This document shows positions 53,772 through 64,000 of a stretch of DNA of 64,000 nt, in pieces; within the stretch, counting starts at the first letter, position 1; each line of letters starts with the position of its first letter. The position numbers and the translations under genes are program-made. The stretch comes from Hybos culiciformis (Eukaryota; Arthropoda; Insecta; Diptera; Hybotidae). Location: assembly GCA_964007475.1 (NCBI GenBank), contig OZ023275.1:4712001-4776000 (forward strand). Reading direction: 5' to 3'. The notes beneath the pieces are model-generated. The model was not told the origin of the DNA, did no database searches, and saw nothing but the letters and a program-made list of their open reading frames with translations.

Positions 53772-55020
53772 TCTAGAAACAAAAAAAAAATTGTTTGGTT
53801 AGGGAAAGCCTTACTGAAAAATTTAACAATTCTAGATATTTTAGGATTTATGCAAAAATTTGATGCTGTTCGTAAGCGCATTATTTGAGAACTATTAATC
53901 GAAAAGACCAATATTTGTTTTATGACAAGCCAACGATTTTAATTTTTAGTTAAAATAATATATGCATGTTAAAAAATTTTCTAACATAAAAAAAAAATTT
54001 TCTTGGATTCGCAAATTATACTGACTTTTATTTTCTACTTTTTAGTCCATATTTATATAATAAAATCGTGAATTTTTTTGATTAATTTTTTCATACCAAC
54101 ATTACTGTTTATAAATGCATATATGTTAAATGTTTTTTATTGTCCTTACAACTTGATAAATTATTATAATATGTAAATATTCGTAATTATTTGTAAATCA
54201 ATAAATAAACAAGTGAATAAATAAATTAATAGCGATACGAATATTTATTTTCAGTAAAGTCACATTTATAGTCAGAAAATTATCACAAAATATTTCTGTA
54301 AAATTTTTTCTCGTAAGTTATAAAAATGTTGTTTTCTGATAAAGCTTAACTTACAATTTAACTTAGTAGGGAAGATTAATTTTATTTTAATGCAATCAGC
54401 ATAAGAAATTATGCGATTGTGTTGTTATGCATATGTATATAATTTATATTGTTATTATTATAAAAAAACAAAAGTGTTCCCAATTTTCCACTATCTGAAA
54501 TCGTCATTACTTTGCAATTATGCAGCAATTAAAAACTGAGAATTCTAATGGCGTTACTGTTCAACCTAGTTTGTGAAATATTTTTATTTGTTTATAACAG
54601 AGATTTCTTGACAGATCACAATAATAAAATTTAAAGATCATGGATATATTTTAAAGTTTTTCTTATTGAAGGTCGATAAAGGAATAAAAATTTATTACGA
54701 AAAATTCTAGTCTTTTAAATTAAAATTCTAAAACATTTTTACTTAATAATTCAATAATAATTCATGAGTTTTTAAAGATTTTTTATTTTATTTTTTTGTT
54801 CATCTAATATTCATTTTCCAAAGTATGTTGTAATAAATTTTGTCTTGGATCCAATTTTGATGTGGTTGCTAACAACAAAAAAAAAAAATGTATTTTAGTG
54901 CAAAACAAAAAATAGCACTAAGGTAACGAAAATTGGAAACCAAATAAAATCAGAGAAATACCTACTTAAATTATGTATATATTTTTGTATTTATAATATT
55001 TTTTTTTACATTTATTTTAT

Positions 55021-55075
55021 TAGTAGATACATATTAGTATAGTAGATACATATTAATATTAGTAGATACATATTA
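55021..55075. repeat. Three identical 16-bp direct repeats
   Basis: TAGTAGATACATATTA occurs at 55021-55036, 55040-55055 and 55060-55075, with spacers of 3 and 4 bp. The spacing of about 20 bp puts copies nearly two helical turns apart, but simple slippage is the default explanation. Confidence 0.88.
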
Positions 55076-58000
55076 ACCATAACAACTATTATATTGTACA
55101 TACATAATATATTGTACATTTAAGGATTTTTTGTCATTATTTTTTTTTTTTTTTTTAGATAATCCAAAAATTGTTAAGCTTAATGATTTTTTAACATTTG
55201 CAATATTATAATTATAGATGTACTTTATTTATTTATTTATTAATATATGTATGTACAAATGTAAAGAGGTTCAAATGTTTTTAAAACTATACATGCGAAA
55301 ATAAAGATATTTTATCCATTTTTTATATCTGCATAATATTCAATTTATTGAAATTATTGAAGTGTCATTTGTCGAAATGAAGAGAATATGGTCTAAAATC
55401 TTTCAAATCTTTTCCTCTATAGGAAATAAATATTTTTGTTAACTTTATTCTACTATATATAAGAAATATAAAGATTACGTTCTTCATATAATTATCCACG
55501 ATAGGAAATTTTTTTACTTAATTCGAATACAGTGTGAAGGTATGTTTAGGTATTCCAAACAAAAAAAATATTCAAACGCTTATATTATAGTAAATTATTT
55601 CAAGAAAGTCATATTGTCGTATTACCTAGACGTCTACTAAAGAAAATAATTCTGTTTGAATGTGTTTTTTTTTTTGTCTCGACAAGGAAAAAACTCTATA
55701 ACTTTATTTTATTCTAAGATAAATTTAAGCTTTTTTAATTATACTTTAATGTTTACATTTTATGTTAATTTATAACTTTATTCAATTCATAAGTTATCTT
55801 ACTATGTAAAAATAATTATTAAATTTTTTTTTCCCCTTTAGCCGCACCTTTTTCTATGTAAAATAAAAATATTAGTTTGATACAACTATTCAATTTTGGA
55901 AGAAAGTTATTAAAAATGAAAAAAATAATTTATTATTATATAAAATAATATTTTCTCTAAAAAAAAAATTATTTTTAATTGTAGGCAATAATAAAAAAAA
56001 ATGTTTATTTTTAATTTTGTTGCAGAATTTTTTTTTTTATCCATTTTTAATAAATTTATCAACTTACTTTTGTAAAAGAAAAATCAATATATTTTATATT
56101 TTTTTATTTTTTTTAAACCGGAAATTTATTTTTTTTTATTATACACCTTTCTGACTTTATATTCAAGGAAAATATCCTTAAAAGAAGAAAAATTAAAAAA
56201 TTTTCATTTAACATTAGATATTTTTGTTTATTTTGATGGTGCCCATGACAACTTCAGTAAAATTAAAGTAAATTGGCTTTAATGAAATGTAGGTCGGTGT
56301 ATTGTTTTTTTTTTTTGTTTAAATTGATCGAATAAATATAAATAAAAATGCGAATGAAAATAAATATAAGTATGAATGTTCCAGGCTCAATTATGTAAAT
56401 TTTTGGCAAAAAGTTTTATCAATGTTTTTATTTTTTGAATTTTATTTAACTTTGATAAAATTTATTTGAAGTTTTATGTTTGTCAAAAAAAAACTTAGTT
56501 ATATGGGTAATTTTATGATTTTAATAAAATTTTTAATTGAGTACGATCCAATTAATTAAGATGATAAAATTTTACTTTTCAATTTTTGTTTTTAATTTTA
56601 GGGATTACATTAAATACATAGAAGAAATAAAGCTGTAGAATCTATAATTTCTGTATATCCCTTGCTATAAGTATAAGGCCAGTCCGACTAGCGGATGACT
56701 GTTAATATGATTATAACTTTCATATTAAATGAAAGATTTTAAGCACATACTATCAGAAAATAGATCTTTCTGCTATATTTTATAGCTTATTCTCTACCCA
56801 GTAATTTTTTTTTTTTAATTAAAAAAGTTTGCCCAAATTTTTTTCATTACGAAAAGTTGGCAAATTTTGTTTAATATTATTTATATCTTTTGAAAAAAAA
56901 AAAAATTAGTTGAATGAATACTTATTATGTAATTAATTGTAGTAATATAAATTAAAAAAAAAAAAAAACATTAAAAATAACTAGCAAATATTTTTCAATT
57001 ATATATATTAATTTAATATTTTTGGCAAAATTTTTTTATTTTATTTATTTTTTTATTTTTTCTTCATTGCTTTTAGTTATGCAAATATGTAAATCTGTCA
57101 TTATAATTATTATAAAAAAATACTTGGCGTATATATCTGGTATCTAATTACGTGTGTATATTATTAAAGCTAACATTCAAACTATAAGAGCTAACATTGA
57201 AAAATAATTTTATTGACATTTCGCATTATGATTTATTATTAACTTAAAATTATTTATTAAAAAAAAAAATGTTTTAAAGAATCGCTATTATTATTATTAT
57301 TATTATATTGTACATATTAATTTTTATTAATTTTAGATTTTTAGAATAATTTTAATAAAAAACTTTGTTTACGATTTCATAAAGTTAAATTTGTAGTCAT
57401 AGTAATATGAATTCAAATATAAAAATAATTATGTTTTATATATAATATCATATTATAAATATATATATTTTATATATTAATAAATACATAAACTTTTGTT
57501 TTTATTGAGTATATAGATGTATAGTAAATTATGTATATATTTTTTAATCGACACAGAAGAGTGTGTATATTTTATTTTTCTCTACATATTAACTTTCCAT
57601 ATACCTACACGTAATTTTTTTTTTTTTTTTATAAGAAAAACATTTTTATAAAAATATGTAAACAAAAAAATATATGTGCGTTGAACTATTATAGAAATAT
57701 GAAAATATATATGTCTCTTTTACATAAAATCATATATTATACATATTTTGTATATATACAATAATTTTCAAATAGGCTAAGCTTTTTAAAGTGGGTACTC
57801 AATATGTAAGTATAACACCATATACACATTTAAGTAAAGCTTACCTAAATGAATTGCATTATTTAAACACGATAAATACATAAAAAAAATTAAAAAAAAT
57901 GGTGTAAAATTTAATGCAATTTTTAAATTAATAATAAATATAGAAAAAATACTTAAAACTATATAAATCCTATTTTAAGACTGTAAGATCTACTCACTTA

Positions 58001-60050
58001 CATTTGAGGAAAAAATATAAAATATTATTATAAACCCTCTACACTGTCCTCTTTTTCAAAGTTCTTTTTTGTTTTCTTAAAATAAGAATAACTTATAAGT
58101 AAAAGAGGTGCAAAACAATCATTATTATTATTTTGAATAACTACCTATACATGTACAAAATATAACGTGTACGTAAATTAAATTAAAATAGAAATATGTA
58201 AAGTAGTTATTGTATATCTTATTTTTGTTTTCACAACCACTAAAGTTAGTTGACAAATTGAATGAAAATGAATTTATTAATTCATGTCAATTACCAAAAG
58301 ATGCCAAAAGTTAAAGAATGAGAAATAAAAATTCATTTATTTGTTGATAACAAATTGGCAATGTATTTACAGAGCATAAAAATTTGAAAAACATAATTCC
58401 TAGCCCTGAAGAAGTATATTACGTTATTTTCGTGTAAGTGTTTAAATTAGCCATTGAATTTTATTACACAAATATGATTTAATTGAGTAAATATAATAAC
58501 AAAATTATTATTTTCAAGATACATAAATATGTATATTTATTTTTTTTAATTGACCAAAATATTTAGTTGTATGAAACAAATTAATATAATACAAATATAT
58601 ATGGAAAGAAACTATATATTCTTTATAAAAATACATGGTAGCTACGCAAATGAATTTAATGAATAATTTTGATTTTAGAACATTTACAGAGCATAACTTA
58701 ATATTTAAATATTTCCGTAAAAAATAATTTTACATTTTTCAAAATATATAATAATACTAATATACAGAAGTTAAATGAACATTATGATGTCCATTGTAAC
58801 AATTAGGTCAATAATAAAATATCACAGGTGATTTCTTACCATTATTAATATTTTATAAAATTTAAATAAAATAAAAATTAAATTTATAAAATCTAGGTAT
58901 ACAGTTAAAAAATAATTTTTGATTTGTTTTTTTTTTTTTTTTTCAAAAATATTATGTATTAAGTATATGTACCTATGTATGTTATGTACCTAATATGTTT
59001 GATACTTTTTCAAAGAGGTATATATATATATACATTTTTTTTTTAACTGAAGATGTTTGATTTTTTTTTTTTTTTTGTTATTTTTAGAAACAAAAAAAAA
59101 ACACACAATTACGAACTCATGAATATTAGATAAATTAATTTGCTGTTACTACAGTAGTCCACTTTTTGAATGAATGCATTTATCGTATATACAAAAAAAA
59201 AATTATGTATACAAATACAAAAAACACTATATAGTTACAAGGCATTTTCATTAAATATTCCAAACTTTTACTGTCCTTGAACTTTATGCTGCAAAATCTA
59301 TAAGGATATTCATTAAAATAAATAACAAAAAAGCTTAAAATTTCCACACAAATAAAAAAACTATGCAAGAAAGCTCTTTTCTGTTCTCATATATAGAAAA
59401 TGTAATTAAAAGTGCAGTAAAAGTTTATTACAACTACAAAATAATTATATTATTCCTAAATGTGTGAATGTATTTGTATATTTTTGTATCTTTTACATGC
59501 GTACAAATAATATACACGGGCAAGTTTGATTAGTACAGAGAGTAGTAGAGATGACAAATATAATTTTAAATAGTTGTTAAATTGTAATTAAAAAGCTGCT
59601 TTTTATTTACTTTAAGGCTTATGGGTGTACTTAATATTGTCAAAAGTAATAATATACAAAAATTTTTTTATTTATAACTATTAATTCTAGAAATTTTAGG
59701 ATAACATTTGAATTATAATTTTTTAAATATACATATTTTTAATTGTATTACGGAGAATATTACTTTGTTGATTAATTAATAATTTACTTGCGTATTAATT
59801 TAATAGCATGAACATTAATCGAATCTGTCTATAATGATAAATATTGCAAGAGTTCTGTATTAGGTTTTCAAATGCACAAGATTAACAGTATGATAGTCAA
59901 TAAGCCTGAAGAGTTAAAATGGATCATTATCATGAACTTTTGAAAAACTTACTATAATAATCAGTTCTATTTATATTATATCAAATATTGAGTCCTATAT
60001 TGGTTTACATATTGGTTTACATAAGATCATTAGTAGAAAAAATCGTATAG

Positions 60051-60136
60051 ACAACACATAGGAAAACCATTTTTTTCCGCACTCGGCATGTTTTTGATCC
60101 ATGCTTAGTAGGGAATCACTTTTCCTATCTTGTTGT
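60051..60136. ncRNA. Long hairpin, pre-miRNA-like candidate
   Basis: ACAACA (60051-60056) and ATAGGAAAA (60058-60066) pair with TTTTCCTAT (60120-60128) and TGTTGT (60131-60136), fifteen pairs with one small 1/2-nt internal loop. Inside, UUUCC can pair with GGGAA and GCAUG with CAUGC around a short loop. The 86-nt length and arm layout fit an animal microRNA precursor on either strand. I do not recognise the mature sequence, and a small inverted-repeat element would look similar. Confidence 0.35.
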
Positions 60137-63100
60137 ACAAACAGCTAATATTAAATTTATTAAATAAAAAATCTAATTAAACTATATTCATCTAATTTGC
60201 TTGAGGTCTATTAAGATTATATTTATATAAATGTATACGCAAAATGTATAAAATTAAAATTTAGGTCAACCTAAAATTACATGCCTAGTACTTAAAAATA
60301 AAAGAATATTTGGCAAATATTTTCTTTGAATAACTCTCAATAATTTTTCCTACTTTTCATTCTATTTTTATATGTTAAAGAAATGAAATTTGCACAAAGA
60401 TACCTGCCACAATAATTTTTTTTATTTTTTTTTGATTTTGATAAAATCATGAAGATTGTAGTCGCATTTTTGTAAATATACATACTATACATATATAATT
60501 CGAATGAATCTGTTTAGAAATTCGCCCACTTATTCGATCAAATAATAAAAATGATGATCGAGGAATAGTTAAACTTTGTAAAAGTCTAAACAAAATTATA
60601 AATTTAGGAAAAACGAACAATTTTCGAATAAGTGGTTCATAAAAATTATTGTAACTTGTAACACTATCGTTGATTCATATAACATTTATTCAAGTTAATA
60701 TATCAATTATTTATTGGTAGTACAACTTATGATTTGTGACTATGAATTTAGATTTTTTGTTTATTGAATCTTATTACATATATTACATGTATATTATGTA
60801 TAAATTATGTTTTAATTAAAGAATAAGAATATGCATATTACTTCTTAAGAGAAATTTCTTAAGATTTTAATCAAAATTGTGGAACTGACTGAAACTTGAT
60901 GAAAGAATTTAAGACCAAGATAGTAAAAGGGTGGACTATTAAAAATTAAATTATCACAAAAATGTAAATTGATATTAAAAGTTGTGTCTTAAATTTTTTT
61001 AATATCAATTTATACTTCGTATTTTTTGTTTTAGAAATAGATTTGATATTATAGACCTATAAATTGTTAATTTTTTATTGAATAACAAATTAAAACTTAA
61101 ATTATGTATATTATTAATTTTCGATAAATTAATTAATGATATAGTTTTTATTTTGAATAATCTATGAAACTAGCTCAAATATCAAAACTCTGAGTATTGG
61201 ACTTTGAATCGAAAGTTACCAAAAAAAAAAAAAACATATCTTTTTATGATTTATGATTTTTTCTTCAACTTCGATTATAACTTATAATAAAAATAGTATC
61301 GTAAAAAAATATATATTATTCACATCAGCGATGATTAAATGTTTTGCATGATATAACATTATATGTCGATTGCAATAAAATTTTAAAATGAACTAATTGG
61401 AAATTATATATATTTGTATATATATTTTGAATGCACAGAATTCTTGTTTGTTGTGAGCATCACGAGATGATACAAATTTAATGGTTCACAATCGTTATGT
61501 CACATGAAATAAAACTTTTTGAAAATTATTTAAAAAAAAAATAAAAATAAAATAAAATAAAAATATATAAAAAAAAGCAATGAAAATTCTTTAAGTTATT
61601 TTAGTTCGACCAAAAGTTTTTTTTTAGTTAAAATTTTGAAAATTTAATTATAAAATAAAAATAGACTAAAACAAATTTAAACAAAATACATTTTAAAATG
61701 ATATCAACATAAAAATAACTCGGAAACAAAAACTTTCTTTGGTTTAAAATTATGTGAAAATATAAATGTAAAATTTTGAAGAGACATCTCAGGGGAGTAA
61801 GAATTTATTTAGTTTAAAATTATTTTTATAATTTATATACATAGAAGAATAATATAAGCAAGAAGTGGATAGGCGTACATATTATATACTTACAGAAATA
61901 ACATGGCTTTATGCGTCTTAAATTACTTTAATGAGACCGAAGAAATAATCTGTATCATATTAATGCTGACATAAGCTTTTCGTCTTTTTGGTCAAAAAAT
62001 TACCCAAGAGATAGAATAATGTCAGAATAATACTTGTACATGTACATTAGACTATTTTGTATGACATTTTGTACGGTATACGTTTATTTAAAATCGAATT
62101 AAATTAAGTAAGACTAAGAGCATTCGGATTTTTTTTTTTTTTAATTTTAATAGTTTTAATTTATTTTTGAAACACAATTCAAAATTAATAATAATGTTCA
62201 ATATCAAGAAATAAACATATTCCTGTGTTAACTTATTTGAAGCAATTTATTTTTGTAAACTTAACAATTCTCTATGTGTAATTTAAATATATATTTTCTG
62301 TAAGTAAATTGTCAATTTAATTTTTAAAATTAATTTAGCTACGCTATACACAGGTGCCATATATATATTTTTGTGTATTTATATAATAACACTATAAAAA
62401 TATATATAATACATAAATATTCTGTTAATTAATTATAATATTTTTAAAAATGCAAAATATTATTACTTTTGTTTAAAAATAATTTCGTAGACAATAATAT
62501 GAACAAAGATCATCATTTTGTTGTGATTTATGATATTTTATTCTAACTAAATATAATTTACAATTTTATCACGGTATAATTCCAAATTTAGAAAATTTTT
62601 ACAAAGTTTTTATAAACACATAATAATATTATAATATTGAATTATTTTCTTTGTATTAAATTTTAAGTTATAAAACTTTTTAATGTCATATGCCATTTTT
62701 TAATTTATTTAATATTGTCCATATAAAAAGACTTAGGATGACAGTATGAAAATTTGTTATCATGAATCCAAAAAACACGTTAATGTCTTTAAATAACTAT
62801 ATATTTATTATTTTATCAATTTGTAATTATTGTAATCAACTAAAAAAGTAGAAAAGAAACTATAAATATTTTCCGCTTCGAATTCTAATAGTTTTAATTT
62901 ATATTATAATATATATATAGTTATCTCTTTAGTTTTCTCAATTTTCCTTTTTTTATTTTTAAAAATATTAAAAATTTAAAAAAAAAATAAAAGCTGGCTG
63001 TATTTGGGGATAAAGGCTTTTAACAAAATTTGAATATAATAAAAAATTCTAGGTCTATGGCTTCATAAAGTGAAGTATATTTAAAAAAAAAAAAAAAAAG

Positions 63101-63378
63101 ATTTATGATCATCATATAAATGATTTTAATAATTTTTTTCTACATTATATATTTTTTTTACAGTAAAAAGTGTAGGAAGTTTTTTCCAGGCATAAAAATT
63201 TATTTCGGCTTTATGGGTATTTTGTATTTATAAAAACATAAATGGTATGGTTCTATTATATATCTTTTTAAGAAAAAAAAAAAGAATCTAAAGCAATTTG
63301 CTGGAAACATTAATTTTACAAAGGAGAATTTTGGATATACACTTTCAATGTAAGCATAAAAATCAAGCTTAAATTATC

Positions 63379-63426
63379 AACGTAACTTTCTAAAGGTTGT
63401 CAAACGTAACTTTCTACAGGTTGTCA
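63379..63426. repeat. 24-bp tandem duplication
   Basis: A unit beginning AACGTAACTTTCTA is present at 63379-63402 and 63403-63426 with a single base difference (A/C). Local duplication with no attached feature. Confidence 0.9.
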
Positions 63427-64000
63427 TTATTTGACTTAAAATTTTGACATAGAGAAGATTTTATTTTTTCTTTGTGGCTCGAATTGTAATTATCGAGTCA
63501 GCCAAAACTGTTACACAATTAAATAATACTCTATTGTTGCTTGTTAATTTTATTTAATTTTACAAGGATTATTTTGTAATAATTATTATATAATTTATTC
63601 GAAAATAACAATGAATAAGGACGACTTCCTATAGTGTTAATGAAACATGTACATTATTTTTTAATTTTATTTAATTCTAATAAAAGTCATTCATTTATTT
63701 TTATTTATAAATAAATACATTAAATTAACCTAATATTAAAAAAAAATATTGTCGTACATTTATTTTATAATTGACATTTTCTCGAGAAAACTTAAAATAC
63801 ACACTGATAATTTCAAAATAGATAAAAATTATATAAATTTATATTTTATTATATGTTTAATAGAAAAATTAAGATATTCATTGAAAACAATATTCTAATC
63901 AATAAGTTATGTAAAGTTTTAATCAACTTAATAATCATAAGGTTAGTATTCAACAATATTATGCTTAGCTTTTTAATTTTTTTTTTTTACAAAAATAAAC

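Larger units (their letters stand above)
53772..64000. other. Gene-free stretch upstream of the forkhead gene
   Basis: About 10 kb with no supported coding exon. Because the forkhead gene is on the minus strand, its leader exon, promoter and some enhancers may be here or beyond the window; I could not place them. It contains a threefold 16-bp repeat (55021-55075), a hairpin (60051-60136) and a 24-bp tandem duplication (63379-63426). A GC-richer patch near 56675-56705 has no structure I can name. Confidence 0.5.

Noticed and set aside
1..64000. CRISPR array, prophage, bacterial operon or TTAGG telomere repeat
   Set aside because: No regularly spaced identical repeats with unique spacers, no phage or operon-like gene packing, and no TTAGG arrays were seen.

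Overview
The window looks like nuclear DNA from an insect, probably a fly (Diptera). The reasons are spliced protein genes with GT-AG introns, a forkhead gene closest to the fly gene CHES-1-like, very AT-rich non-coding DNA (by eye about four fifths A+T), many A/T homopolymers and (AT)n tracts, and small non-autonomous mobile elements. The order-level call is an inference; species cannot be read from the sequence. There is no operon, CRISPR array, prophage or other bacterial feature.

Layout. Only three protein genes are well supported and they cover roughly 5.3 kb of coding sequence. (1) 17019-17810 (+): a single-exon gene for proteasome subunit beta type-4 (Prosbeta7). (2) 27376-30091 (+): a four-exon tektin-1-like gene for a filament protein of the ciliary or sperm-tail axoneme. 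(3) 49283-53771 (-): a six-exon FoxN2/3-type forkhead transcription factor (CHES-1-like), about 1081 residues, with glutamine- and asparagine-rich stretches and probably a 5' leader exon upstream that was not located. The three genes are unrelated in function and separated by long AT-rich DNA.

The rest (1-17 kb, 18-27 kb, 30-49 kb, 54-64 kb) is almost free of convincing reading frames. Within it I see two copies of a tRNA-headed SINE (9974-10210 minus; 12500-12632 plus), an 891-bp foldback element with terminal inverted repeats and two tRNA-like segments head to head (21233-22123), a possible MITE (6932-7410), and a compact GC-rich island with nested direct and inverted repeats (44609-44806). 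There are also two pre-miRNA-like hairpins (24418-24493 and 60051-60136), two small GC-rich patches that could be isolated exons or element remnants (13384-13461 and 25763-25915), a GATA-motif cluster, several short tandem duplications and (AT)n microsatellites.

The most unusual items are the foldback element carrying opposed tRNA-like arms, the GC island at 44.6 kb, and the perfect-stem hairpin at 60.1 kb. None of these could be compared with a database here.
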